The notes beneath the pieces were generated by a model. That model made no database searches and was not told the origin of the DNA. It saw only the letters and a program-made list of their open reading frames with translations. From Tribonema minus (Eukaryota > Sar > Xanthophyceae > Tribonematales > Tribonemataceae), in NCBI GenBank assembly GCA_017506865.1, contig JAFCMP010000124.1:682001-746000 (forward strand): a stretch of DNA of 64,000 bases. The letters are read 5' to 3'. Position 1 is the stretch's first letter. The number at the start of each line of letters is the position of its first letter. Both the position numbers and the translations under genes were made by a program. Shown one piece after another: positions 30,201 to 41,300 of this stretch.

Positions 30201-33200
30201 TTGAGGTGATGATGCTCAGGGCAACCCTAACCTGTCCCTGACCCTAGGGTTTACAGTGCTTAGGGTAAAGATTGGGGCCGTCATGGAGGCGGGCAGCAGT
30301 GACAGCCTGAGGTGGCGATGCTCAGGGTCAAGCTTAACATAAACCCTACCCTCGGTTTATAAAAAGTTGGGGTGATACAGCTAGTTAGACAAGGGTCAGG
30401 ATTGGAATTAGGGCTGTCTTGGAGGCGGGCAGCAGCAACAGCCTTCAGGCGATGCTCAGCGGCAACTTTTTGGATGCGATGATGCTCAGTATTTCATGGT
30501 GTTGCGGTGATGCGCAGGATCTTGTGCCATAGTTGCGATGATGCTGATGCTGATTGCGGTGATGCTCAGGGTTTTGTGCCTTGTTGCGGTGATGTTCATG
30601 GTGTTGCCATGATGCTCAGGATCTTGCGCCTTTGTTGCAAGGATGCTCATGCTGTCGCGGTGATAGCTCATGCTGTTGCGATGCTGCTCATGCTGTTGTG
30701 GCTATGCCCAGGTTTTTTGTGCCTTAGTTGTGATGATGCTCATGCCGCTGCGTTGATGCTCAAGATTATCGTGCCTTGTTGCGATGATGCTCAATACTTC
30801 ACGGTGCTGCGACGGTGGTGCTCAGGATGATGCTCAGTAAATATTTCATGGTGTTGCGATGAGGCTCAGCTTCTTGTGCCTCAAGTTACGATGCTGCTCA
30901 TGCTGTTGCGATGGTGCTCAGGGTTTTGTGCTGACGCACTCCATCGCGGGCGGCACCGGGTCCGGCATGGGCAGCTTCCTGCTGGAGCGTCTCAACGACC
31001 ACTTCCCCAAGAAGCTGATACAGACGTACAGCGTGTTCCCAAACTGGACTCAGGTGAGGCCACTGCTGCACTGCATGTGGACTCGGGTGAGGTCACTGCT
31101 GCACTGCGTGTGGACTTGGATGAGGTCAGTGCTGCACTGCATGTGGGCTCGGGGTGAGGCCACTGCTGCACTGCATGACTCGGGTGAGGTCGCTGCTGCA
31201 CTGCATGTGGACTCAGGTGAGGCCACTGCTGCACTGTATGTGGACTCAGGCGAGGTCACTGCGTGGTGCGTGGATCATGCCAGCTCAGGGATAGCTGAGT
31301 ACACATAAGTTGTGCGGATTTGCAGTCAGACTAGTCGAGCAACGACACAATAAAGAGCTTTCATGCAGATCTGGAACTGTTCACGCGGGCAACGTGCTCT
31401 GTCGACTCAGGTGAGGTCACTGCTGCACTGTTTGTGGATGCGTCAGGCTGCCTCGTTGGCTACTTTGTCACGTGCAGAGCCAGTTTGACGCTGCGACGGC
31501 CGATGCTTTCGCGCGACGCGACTCGCGTACTTGCTTACTTACTTTGCTTAGTCACTTGCCATCAATTCGCAGAGCCAGTCCAAAGTTGTCGTGCAGCTCC
31601 ATCCTCGCGAGCGATTTGCTACCTGAGTTTCTTCACTCACTTCTTCACTCACTCCATCACTTATGACAGTCCAAGTCCTTTGCGCTTGCAGAGCCAGTCC
31701 GATGTCGCGTGCAGCTGTTCACCTCAATTATAATGAGTTACTCACTTACTTGCTTGCATGATCACCGCCATTGACTCACAGAGCCAGTTCAATGTCGTCG
31801 TTAGGCCTTACCACTCCATTCCTAAGCGTGACTCACTCACTCGATTACTTACTCACTTCCCTGTGACTCGCAGAGCCCGTCCGACTTGTCGTGCAGCCGT
31901 ACAACTCTATCCCTACGTAAGACTTACTCACTCGATTCCTCGTTTGACTCGATCACTCGTGTGACTCACTCACTTGATTACTCATTTACTTGCTGTGACT
32001 CGCAGAGCCAGTCCGACGTGGTCGTGCAGCCGTACAACTCCATCCTCACGAGTGACTCACTTGCTTGCTTACTCGCTATTTGACTCGCAGAGCCAGTCCG
32101 ATGTCGTCGTGCAGCCATACAACTCCATCCTGACGCTCAAGCGCCTCACGCTGAACGCCGACTGCGTGGTGGTGCTGGACAATACAGCGCTCAACCGCAT
32201 CGCCGTTGACCGCCTGCGGCTTGAAAATCCCACCGTGGGACAGCTCAACAGGTGCGGTTCGCTACCCAAACCTACCTTTGCCTTTTTTTAACCCTAGCTT
32301 AGACCTTCATCCTAGTTGTCACTTTTACCTTCAAAGGGTGCTGGACAACACAGCGCTCAACCGCATCGCCGTCGACCGCCTGCGGCTTGAAAACCCTACG
32401 GTGGGGCAGCTCAACAGGTGCGGCTCCCAACCCTACCCTCCTGACCTCTATTCTATCCCTATCCCATCCTTTACCCTAATTGTCATTCTTATCGTCATTA
32501 TTACCTGTGCTGGACAACACAGCGCTCAACCGCATCGCCGTTGACCGCCTGCGCCTTGAAAATGCTACAGTGGGGCAGCTCAACAGGTGCGGCTTCTTTT
32601 CTACGCCAGCCCTAACCAGCACTTGTATTTTTACTCTAGCCTAAACCCTTACCCTTAGTTGTTGCTCTTACTCAAAAGAGGTGGTGGACAACACAGCGCT
32701 CAACCTCAGCGCCGTCGACCGCCTGCGGCTTGAAAATCCCCCCGGGGGGCAGCTCAACAGGTGCGACTCCCAAAGCTTTAGTTACCCTAATCCCGCTGCC
32801 TCTATTCTGCCTCTAACCGAACTCTAAACCTAGTTGTCACACTGAGTCTGTGGTGGTGCTGGATGACATAGCGCTCAACTGCATCGCCGTCGACCGCCTG
32901 CGGCTTGAAAACCCTACGGTGGGGCAGCTCAACAGGTGCGGCTCCCAACCCTACCCTTCTGACGTCTGTTTTAACCCCAACCCAACCCTTACCCTAATGA
33001 CCTCTGTTTCAACCCCAACCCAACCCTTACTCTAATTGTCACTTTATTGTCACCGTTTAAAGCTAAACCTGTGCTGGACAACACAGCGCTCAACTGCATC
33101 GCCGTCGACCGCCTGCGGCTCGAAACTCCCACCGTAGGGCAGCGCAACAGGTGCGGTCCCTTACCCCGAGGTGGTGCTGGACACCACAGCATTCAACGGC

Positions 33201-36200
33201 ATCGCCGTCGTTCGCCTGCGGTTTAAACGTAGGGCAGCTGAAGTTTGGTGCGCATCCGCTGTAATCCTATGTCTTGCTTCCATTTTAACCCTGCCTGACC
33301 CTTGCCCTTATTGTCACTTTACCCCACCCTGGGAAGCTGAACAGGCGCAACTCCGAACGTGCTTTGTGCCTGTCATTCACTACGCTTGGGCCGCGAAAGA
33401 GCCCACCTCTGTTGGACCGCATACTGAATGCAGCTCTTGCTCAGTTTTTGAAGCAAGATTCACTCGCAAATCAGCTCTCCGCCACTTCACGGCAACAGCC
33501 CGTCTTTGCATATAGAAGAGCAGTGCAGGTTGGTCATTGTGATCTGCATGCGCACGGCATGGCGCCGCACTTTAGGGTTAGGGCTAGACTGCCTCCACAT
33601 GTCTGCACGTTTAATGTTTGCTAATTTTTGTCACTGTCATCAGTACCACAGCTCTTGCTGTTGTGTACTCTGCACTTCGTTGCGCTCTGCTGTAGTTGGT
33701 ACGCTGTGTACTTGCATCAGTAGCGTTATGGCAGTTCTGTATCAGCAGCCTACAGGTGCATATGACTTGCAGTTTTCACGTTTCCTCTTCTGCGCTCCAG
33801 AGCTACGCCTCAACACCCCCTCCTTCCCCCCCCGCCGCTCCTCCCCCCCCCCCCCCCCCCACACACACAGCAACATGATGCCTGCAGTCATGGCAGCGAT
33901 GGCCACCACACCACACGGAAAGGACAAAAACGGTTCAATGCAGGAAACTTTCATATTATTTCAATGAGCTGCATCTCTCGTGTTCCTACCTCGGTGCTTC
34001 ACTGACACACACACACCCCCCCCCCCCCCCCTCCCCACCCGTCCCCCTTATCATGCTTGCCCCCCCCCCCCCCCCCCCAGCATTGTGTCCACAGTCATGG
34101 CAGCGAGCACAACAACCCTGCGGTACCCCGGTTACATGAACAACGACTTGGTGGGACTGGTCGCGAGTCTCATCCCCACGCCGCGCTGCCACTTCCTCAT
34201 GACCGGCTACACGCCGCTCGTCATCAGCGATGCTCAGGTGAACTTCCATGTCTCAGTTTATTTATTCGCATGCTGACTCTTTTCGAAATCATGATTCAAG
34301 GCGGACCATTTTCTCACCTGACCGGCTACACGCCGCTCGTCATCAGCGATGCTCAGGTGAATTTTCTGTTCCACTCATTTGTATGTTCACTTCTTTCACA
34401 ATCATGATTCAAGTCGGACGGTTTGCTCATGACCAGCTATACGCCGCTCGTCGTCAGCGACGCTCAGGTTGAGACGTTACCTTCATTCCCTCATTCACGT
34501 GTTCCCTCTTTTCACAAATATGATTGAATCGGCTTGTAAGGGACTGTCTGCATGGGGCTTTCGGAGCTTGTTTCCGGCCTGAGCCAGCTGTCACAAGCCT
34601 AGTGCCACTGTAATGTTGCTGAAGTTGCCCATTACACCTGCTTCAGAAGGTCCGCTTCCCCTGCATGCCCGAGAGGTGCCCGCTACAGCTGAAGTAGATG
34701 CTTCGCGTGTGACTCAAAGTTGTATTTGCCCATACCACCATGCCTGCCCAATATTAGGAGTCTGCTGCCACTAAAATTGCTTGCCGTCACAATTGAAAAG
34801 TTGAAGTTGAGTCAAACTTCACCATTACATGGTGACGCTCCGCGTGCGCAGGTGAGCGCCGTGCGCAAGACGACAGTGCTCGACGTCATGCGGCGGCTCA
34901 CGCAGACCAAGAACATCATGGTCAGCGCCAGCACCAAGAAGGGTTGCTACATCAGCATACTCAACATCATACAGGGGGACGTGGACCCGACGCAGGTGCA
35001 CAAGGCGCTGCAGCGCATCAGGTGAGTGCTGAGCACTGACGGCAGCTTCTTCAACTTGCTGTTGAAGTTCATTGAAGTGTGCACACTAGCATCCTCCACA
35101 GAGTGCACATAATGAGTGGACCCGACGCAGGCGCACAAGGCGCTGCAGCGCATCAGGTGAGCTCTGAGCGCTGATGCCGCCTTCTTTTGCAGTTCATTAC
35201 AGCATTCAAAAGTATACAAGGAAACTTGGGCGCAGGTGCACAAGGCGCTGCAGCGCATCAGGTGGGTTCTGAGCGCTGATGCTGCCTTCTTCAAGTTGAA
35301 GTTCAAGCTTCTTACCAAATCATACAAGGGAAAGTTGACGCACAAGGCGCTGCAGTGCATCAGGTGGGTTCTGAGCACTGATTCCAGCTTCGTTCAAGTT
35401 GTAGTTGAACTTCATTTCAATCATCATTTTCAACATATCATACAGGGGGACGTAAACCCTACGCAAGTGCTTCAGGCGCTGCAGCCCATCTGGTAAGCAG
35501 AGCGCTGACTCTGTCTTCTTCAACTTGTCGTTGAAGTCCATGGCATGCGGTTAGACTCGCTGATGATGCATACACTTGAACATGTGCTGTGCTGTGGCCA
35601 ATTTGCTCACGCTTGACTGGTCTGTGCTTCTGCCGTGGCACAGAGAGAGGAAGCTCGTGAGCTTCATACCGTGGGGGCCTGCGTCTATACAGGTACGCAT
35701 GTATGGGTGAACATACCTACTAGCTTAGTGTGAATGCTTGAACAGCACGTGTTCAACGACGTTGAATCAACAGAGCGCTGCTGCTCGGCACTTTGTATGC
35801 TTAACATGCCCGCCATGGTGGGTCGGAGCATGATGCACAAGATGTGCGCACGCATAAAAGTGGGCCTCAAGCCAGTTGATGCACCAGCTTACAGCAGGCA
35901 GCTCCTTTCTGCCGCTCTACTCCCATGGTAGCAGAATTGATGAGAAGAAAAAGCTCATATTGGCTGTACATGGGAATCCATTTCCACATAACTTGGACCC
36001 TCCTGCGACATGCAGTGGCGTGCTGAGAAATCACCCGGTTCCGTTTAGAAACATCTGCCACGTTGGTGCTCTTTTGCTGGTTGAGGTGCAGCAACAGCAT
36101 GCAGTACAGGAATTGACCGGCCCCGGTGCCTGTTCTGTGCCGCTCGCTACCCACTCGCCCCGCAGGTGGCACTCAGCAGAAAGAGCCCTTATGTGGAGAC

Positions 36201-37802
36201 GGCCCACAAGGTAAGACTGCCTGATCGATACACTTCTGAACTTGTGCATCACGTGTATGTGCAATGCATTCAGGAAAACACCAAGGTTTGCCTCGGTAGT
36301 GGTCGTCATTGGACTGCTACAGTAACTTCAGGGGCAAATACCTTCCAAAGTCAGTGCTTCCGCAGCGACTCGCTATAGACCATAAACATATAATTCAGCG
36401 TAACGGTGTTTGCTGACTGCTCAGTGGGAGGGGTGCTGCCGCCGTGCTGCTAGTCTCCTCTGGGTGTTGCAAGCTCTCCTCTTCCGTTTGCAAGAATAAA
36501 GCCTATGATCCTCTCACCTGAGGTGATTCGACTCTATCGCTTGTCATACATGGAGATGGCCCATGAGGTACGATAATAGATGACAACTGTGCAGTGTGGC
36601 CGCGGTGAACTCATGTGAACTCAGGTGAACTGTGCGAGAACATGCGGGGTCCGCTCTTCTGCTGAATCATGCGCAGGTCAAAGGCCTTTGCGCACGGGCA
36701 CAAGCCCGACATCTGGTGGCGATTGCTGTTGCTGTGCATGTGCATTCATCGTTGATTCATGTGATTCAATCGTGTCGCTGATCATGCGCAGGTCCGTCGC
36801 CTCATGCTGGCAACCCACACATGCGTGCGCCAGCCGTGAATCCATTGTGAATTCATGCATGATTTCATGCGATTTGATGGTGCGCAGGTCAGCGGTCTCA
36901 TGCTGGCGAACCACACGTGCATGAGCCAGCTGTTCGCGCGCAGCCTTGCTCAGTTCGACCGCATCCGCAAGCGCAACGCGTTCATCGACAACTACCGCAA
37001 GGAGCCCATCTTCGCCGACAATCTAGATGAATTTGATCACAGGTGCGCACACTTCATGATTGTTCATTTTTCACGGCGTCAGCAAGGTGAATGGAGGATC
37101 GCCGTGTGTTGAGGGGGGCTAGGGTTAGGGTTTGGGGTTTACTTCCTACGCTTGTGTCAATCCAGCTTTGAAGCGCTCATGGTGATATTGTGCAGCCCCC
37201 AGCATGTACGTGTACTGGTTTTAAGTGAGCACCGCTCGCCTCTGCACGTTTCGCACCGCGCCGCCGCAGGCGTGAGGTGTTTATGACACTGTAGATTCAG
37301 GTTTTGAGATATCATCATCGCCGCTCTTGTCATGTTCATACGGCAAGAGATGCACCGCTGATACAATCGACATGATGACCGCCGCTGTTGCGCCAGTTGC
37401 ACACTGCCAGTGCCACCACACACTGCCGGCGTTGGATTCAACAAATTCAACGCATCCGCTTACGCGCGATGCTACCTACATACCCATGTGCCGCAGCCGC
37501 GAGGTTGTCCAGCAGCTCATTGACGAGTATTCGGGCTTTGTGAATTTGTTAAAGTTTTAAAACAAAATTCAATACACATTTCGCTCACGCGCGCATTTTG
37601 CTCACGCGTGATGCTACCTACATACCCTTGCTGCCGCAGCCGCGAGGTGGTGCAGCAGCTGATCGACGAGTACAAGGCCTGCGAGAGCGCCGACTACCCA
37701 AACATCGACCCCGGTGCAGGCGCGACGTCAGCGGCGACAGATTCGCGAGATCCGTATGCAGGCAGCTCAGCAGCGCTCAGCACTGGAGGGGGGGTGTTAT
37801 AG
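27246..37802 (+). CDS. TUBG: gamma-tubulin, complete, 12 exons
   Basis: Microtubule-nucleating tubulin of the gamma-tubulin ring complex. Exons: 27246-27389, 28494-28590, 29253-29337, 29890-29962, 30922-31053, 32091-32251, 34081-34237, 34852-35021, 35644-35692, 36166-36210, 36888-37042, 37640-37802 (TAG). Phases agree at every join; 1431 nt, 476 residues, against about 450 in animals. Landmarks: [18 protein letters not shown] at the N-terminus, [25 protein letters not shown], the nucleotide-binding AGGTGSG loop (residues 142-148), [57 protein letters not shown]-like [33 protein letters not shown] and [11 protein letters not shown]. The C-terminal tail is Gly/Ser/Ala-rich, ending STGGGVL. Introns 1 and 3 use GC donors (AAG|GCAAGC, CAG|GCAAGC). 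Only ~14% of the gene is coding; the introns are filled with copies of exon edges. Function is by strong similarity. Confidence 0.97.
27617..27744. repeat. 64-bp tandem duplication in gamma-tubulin intron 1
   Basis: Copies 27617-27680 and 27681-27744 (acatcagagacagccctgca...) differ at one position, so this is a recent event. Confidence 0.9.
28389..28437 (+). repeat. echo of gamma-tubulin exon 2 start
   Basis: acaggacgtcttcttctacc... repeats acceptor plus [15 protein letters not shown] about 100 bp upstream of the true exon. Confidence 0.9.
28708..29160 (+). repeat. echoes of gamma-tubulin exon 2 end, ~210-bp period
   Basis: ccttgtcaacaa.at..gcagcgacggtg.gtgtta, echoing [10 protein letters not shown]|gtgagt, occurs near 28708, 28908 and 29122. 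Two of the units also share aaggtccgaagggaggt(t/c)gggtgacc. Confidence 0.8.
29460..29490 (+). repeat. echo of gamma-tubulin exon 3 end
   Basis: ggggttccggttacgggcaag copies cctccggctacag|gcaagc, GC donor included. Confidence 0.75.
30075..30465 (+). repeat. echoes of gamma-tubulin exon 4 end, four copies
   Basis: gg.cggcagc..cagcct(t)gaggtgatgctc recurs near 30075, 30180, 30288 and 30421, period ~110 bp, each carrying a copy of the SDSLE|gtgatgctc donor. Confidence 0.85.
30486..30918 (+). repeat. echoes of gamma-tubulin exon 5 acceptor, ~10 copies
   Basis: (g)atgctcag|g.tttgtgcc/cttgtgcc units separated by gttgcg(g/a)tgatg repeat the true gtgctcag|GGTTTTGTGCTG up to the exon at 30922. Confidence 0.8.
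31054..31438 (+). repeat. echoes of gamma-tubulin exon 5 donor, ~33-bp period
   Basis: tggactcaggtgaggccactgctgcactgc in six or seven units to 31270, with another at 31403-31438. Most keep a GTGAGG donor. Confidence 0.95.
31473..32050 (+). repeat. echoes of gamma-tubulin exon 6 start, six copies
   Basis: Copies of cgcag|AGCCAGTCCGATGTCGT.. start near 31473, 31566, 31686, 31771, 31865 and 31996. Later copies are longer and closer to the exon (to ..CAGCCGTACAACTCCATCCT). The true exon starts at 32091. Confidence 0.95.
32337..33240 (+). repeat. echoes of gamma-tubulin exon 6 end, six copies
   Basis: ~85-nt copies encoding [26 protein letters not shown]-like peptides plus a gtgcgg donor at about 32337, 32505, 32680, 32848, 33071 and 33171 (last one damaged). 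Period is 100-220 bp; the linkers are ccctaaccc-type pyrimidine-rich DNA. Confidence 0.95.
33866..33905 (+). repeat. echo of gamma-tubulin exon 7 start
   Basis: C-run, cacacagcaacatgatgcct, then gcagtcatggcagcgatgg, resembling the true C19-ag|CATTGTGTCCACAGTCATGGCAGCGAGC. Confidence 0.7.
34316..34470 (+). repeat. echoes of gamma-tubulin exon 7 end, two copies
   Basis: [11 protein letters not shown]|gtgaat at 34316-34358 and [11 protein letters not shown]|gttgag at 34428-34470. Confidence 0.9.
35118..35496 (+). repeat. echoes of gamma-tubulin exon 8 end, four copies
   Basis: cgcaggtgcacaaggcgctg/cagcgcatcaggtg copies at about 35118, 35233, 35338 and 35455, encoding (DPTQ)VHKALQRIR, most with an intact AG|GTG donor. 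Confidence 0.95.
36545..36835 (+). repeat. echoes on both sides of gamma-tubulin intron 10
   Basis: 36545-36572 copies YVETAHK|gta (tacatggagatggcccatgaggtac). 36672-36690 and 36783-36835 copy the exon 11 start (catgcgcag|GTC..G.CTCATGCTGG). Confidence 0.8.
37480..37535 (+). repeat. echo of gamma-tubulin exon 12 start
   Basis: tgccgcag|CCGCGAGGTTGTCCAGCAGC.. encodes [12 protein letters not shown]; the true exon starts at 37640. Confidence 0.95.
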
Positions 37803-38339
37803 AGGGGGGGGGGGGGGGGGGGGGCTGCATATGTGCACCTCGTCATCTCTGTCCCAAAATGTAAATGTGCCAGGCAAGAGCAGACTACTTGCTACCCCCA
37901 GGTGTTGAACGTCTGCATGCGCTGGGGCAACTGCTGTCTTTTGCCTGTTGCGTCTGACTGTGCGCCGCAGTGTGGGTCTGCGTGGTGCCACTGCATTTTT
38001 GCGTGTTTTGCAAAATGCTTACCTGCATGTTTTGATGCGCAGAAATGACTGAGTGTGCCTGTCAGCATGCATGAGCTGCGGGGGGATCTCTTTCTCTAGA
38101 CACGTGAGATGCCATTGAAGTGAAGCATGTAGATTTCTTGAGTGGTGCTCGAGCCTTGCAGGCTGACCCAATCTCATTAGGCATGCACAACAGCTGCTAG
38201 GGACATGTCGTGAAATTACTGCAAGGTGCTGAGCTTCATCTTCAACAAGGCTTTTCTGTTTTGTTTGGTTCAACTTGAAGTTTAATACTTCTTGGAAAAA
38301 CGGAAGACTTTCTGGGGTGCTCGTGCCAAAGGGAGGAGC
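37803..38339. other. gamma-tubulin 3' flank and LRR-gene upstream region
   Basis: Begins with a ~20-nt G run (37803-37824). No gene seen. The next gene starts 537 bp downstream on the same strand. Confidence 0.6.
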
Positions 38340-41300
38340 ATGAGGCTGGACGAGGGGCTGATCGTGAGTATGTGACAACTGGCGTGTCGATACACGTCTG
38401 CATTGCATTTGCTGTATATCAGGTGCAGCTGGCCTTCGTGGTAACTCAAGAATATCAATTGCTCGTTGATCACACGCAGGTGGAACTTCAGCGAGAGCCT
38501 AATTCTGGAGAGTTTGCTCTGGATGCGCACAACAGAGGAATATCAGTCATCGCTGGACTCGACGTGGTGAGGGCCAATTCTTCTTGACTATGCGATCCGC
38601 TGCGTGTTCGGTCCATCTGTTTGTTTTGGCAGTGCATTGCTTTTGTAGCGTACATCGCACACACACATAGCATGACCAGATGCATGCCCCTGCAAGAAGC
38701 AACCTTCGTAAGGCAGCGTTTTGATGTGTGTAACGATGCCGGGACAGCTAGCACACAAGCAGTTGTGCAAATCTTGCTGCGCGCTACTGCGGGTGCTGCT
38801 CGAAACCAATACTGCTTGTTTTCAACACCATCATATTTGACCAGCACTTAATGATGTATATATGCTCACATCATGTTCCTTGTTATCTCCAACGATATAC
38901 CATGGCTACTGAATTATATTGCACCCCTTTGCATGCTGCCTCCGCCGCAGGTGCCAAAGCTACGGAGCCTGGACCTCTCCTTCAACAGGATACGTGCATT
39001 GCAGGGGCTCGATTTTCTCAAGGATCTGCGAGAGCTCAAGCTCTATGGCAATCAGCTGGCATCGCTAGCCGGCAAGGGGCTACAGGCGCTATCGCGACTG
39101 GAGGTGCTGCTGCTGCACGCGAATGCCATAGAGGAGGTTCCGCCGGGGGCTTTGGGGGGTCTCACGCGCCTGAGGGTGCTGCGGCTGGACAGGAATCGGT
39201 TACAGGTGCGGTAACTGACTGGCCTCGTGCATTTCACCTCCTGCAGTTAGGCATGGCAAGGAGCCCAGGCGACGTTGTGTATAGAAACAGCTGCTTTTGT
39301 GACGTCACCAGCCTTAGTATATGCTGCTTCAGCAGTGAGGGCTTGGTGACTGAGGCAACGGCAGAGGCTGTGCAAGCATGAGTAGCCAGTGTACAATGCA
39401 GCACGTGATTTCCTGTACATCCTGAAGTGCTCATGGTCTAAGATGGTGGCCGTGCTTGCTAGCGGGCTTCCAACCCCCAGCTGCGTTTAGGGGTAGGGTG
39501 GAAGTTAGGGTAGGGCATGGCCCATAGCTCGCACCTTCACCGAGGTGTGACATGGTGAGTTTACTAAAGTCGGCCATCGTGGATATGTAATGCGTGATAG
39601 TCAACGAAGATGTATGTTAAGGCTAAAAGCCACGGGCGCCAAATTGGCAGCCTAGTTTTATAATGAGTGAGACACTCGTTGAATGAGTTGCACAGTAAGG
39701 AAGTGAGTTGATGCATGGATTACAAAGCCACGGGCGCTTATTTGGGAGCTGCCACGGGGCATTGGTGCTGCGACTCTTTGACTTAGGCACGTCAACAAGC
39801 ACACCGTTTCTCAGTTGCTCACATCTGAGGTATAGCCACCGCCCGCCATCATACAGGGTGTCTGCCTGTGTCTCATGCACAGTTCAAGCAGCAGGCCAGC
39901 GCCGCCTCCATGCTGCAGTGCTTCAATCTCGCGCAACACGTGTATTGATCAGGGTTAGGGTTGAGGGTAGCGTAGGGCATGGCCCATAGCTTGCACCTAC
40001 GTTGAATTGCGACATCATGAGTTAGCAAAAGTCGGCGATCGTGTGAATTGCGAAATGATCAGCGGAGATGTCTGCTTGAGCTACGCAAACGTATGTAGGA
40101 GGTGTCACGGGGCATTGATGCTGCAGCATGTCAACATACGCACCGGTTCTTGTTGGCAGTAGTCCACATTGAGGTATAGCCACCACCCGCCATCTTACAG
40201 GTTGTCTGCCCCTGTCTCATGCACAGTTCAAGCAGCAGGCTAGCACCGCCTCCGTGCTGCAGTGCTTCACCTCGCGCAACACGTGTACTGATTAAGATCG
40301 CGCCACTCTGCTTAAATGAAGTATACATGATCCTCCCAGGGCCATTCAGTTCCCCTGGTAGTGAGCTCAATGATTGGCTGCCACTGTGTTGTCCTGACTT
40401 TGAATCTGGTCTTCGTGTCCCGCACCCGCTTTTCGAGCAGCAGTGCCCAGCTGCCTGTTGCGGAACTGCTTACCCCATGTCAGCTCCCAGACGATGCGCT
40501 CCCCACTTGCAAGCAATGTACTTCAGTCACCACGAGTGCTTCGTCCAATGCACAGTCTTCGTATCGCGCCACCTCACGGACCGTTTTGTCCTCGCATTGC
40601 CGGCAGGCGGCCAGCAAACCTGTCGCGCATACATACCTTCTGCACCTACCTACATGCCCCCCCCCCTTGCCTCACCAGAAGCTTGAGTTCCCTGCGAGTG
40701 AACAGATGAAAACGAATCAAAAGATCATAGAACTCTAGGTGACAAGGGTTGATTAGCCGCAAGTGCCTTCCACTAATAACCGTGGTCGCCGCTGCTGCAG
40801 CAATTGGCCACGAGTCAAACAGTACCACCTTATCCACTAGTCAAAAAGACTTCTGTGTGCAAGCTTTTAGCGTTCGAGGCACGGGTGTTCAGTAGTGGAA
40901 AGGTCTCACGTGTTGGGTAGGCCAGCACCACTGATATTGTAAGTCGGGTCATGTAGGGTTAGGGTTAGGGTTAGGGTTAGGATTAGGGTTAGGGTTAGGG
41001 TTATGACCCAACTCGACTACATCATGGCCCTACCACTGCACGAGCTCTGAGGCTGTTTCATCGTTACGCTGCATCTGCGCATTGAGAGCAGGCGGCCAGC
41101 AACCCTGTCGTGCGTGCATACCTGCTGTACCTATGCACACAAGTACATACCCCTCCGTCTTCTTGAAAGCTCCAAGTTTTTGCGCGCGACCCTGCCACTG
41201 CACACACTCACAAGCTGCTTCATCATCACGCCGCCTCGCCCTGCGCATTGCAGGCAAGCACGAGCTCCCCAGGGTTGAGGTTTAGGGATTGGGCTTGGGA

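Noticed and set aside
31000-37535. CRISPR-like or ordinary satellite reading of the spaced repeats in gamma-tubulin
   Set aside because: Units differ between introns and always match the adjacent exon edge; the gene is clearly eukaryotic and spliced.
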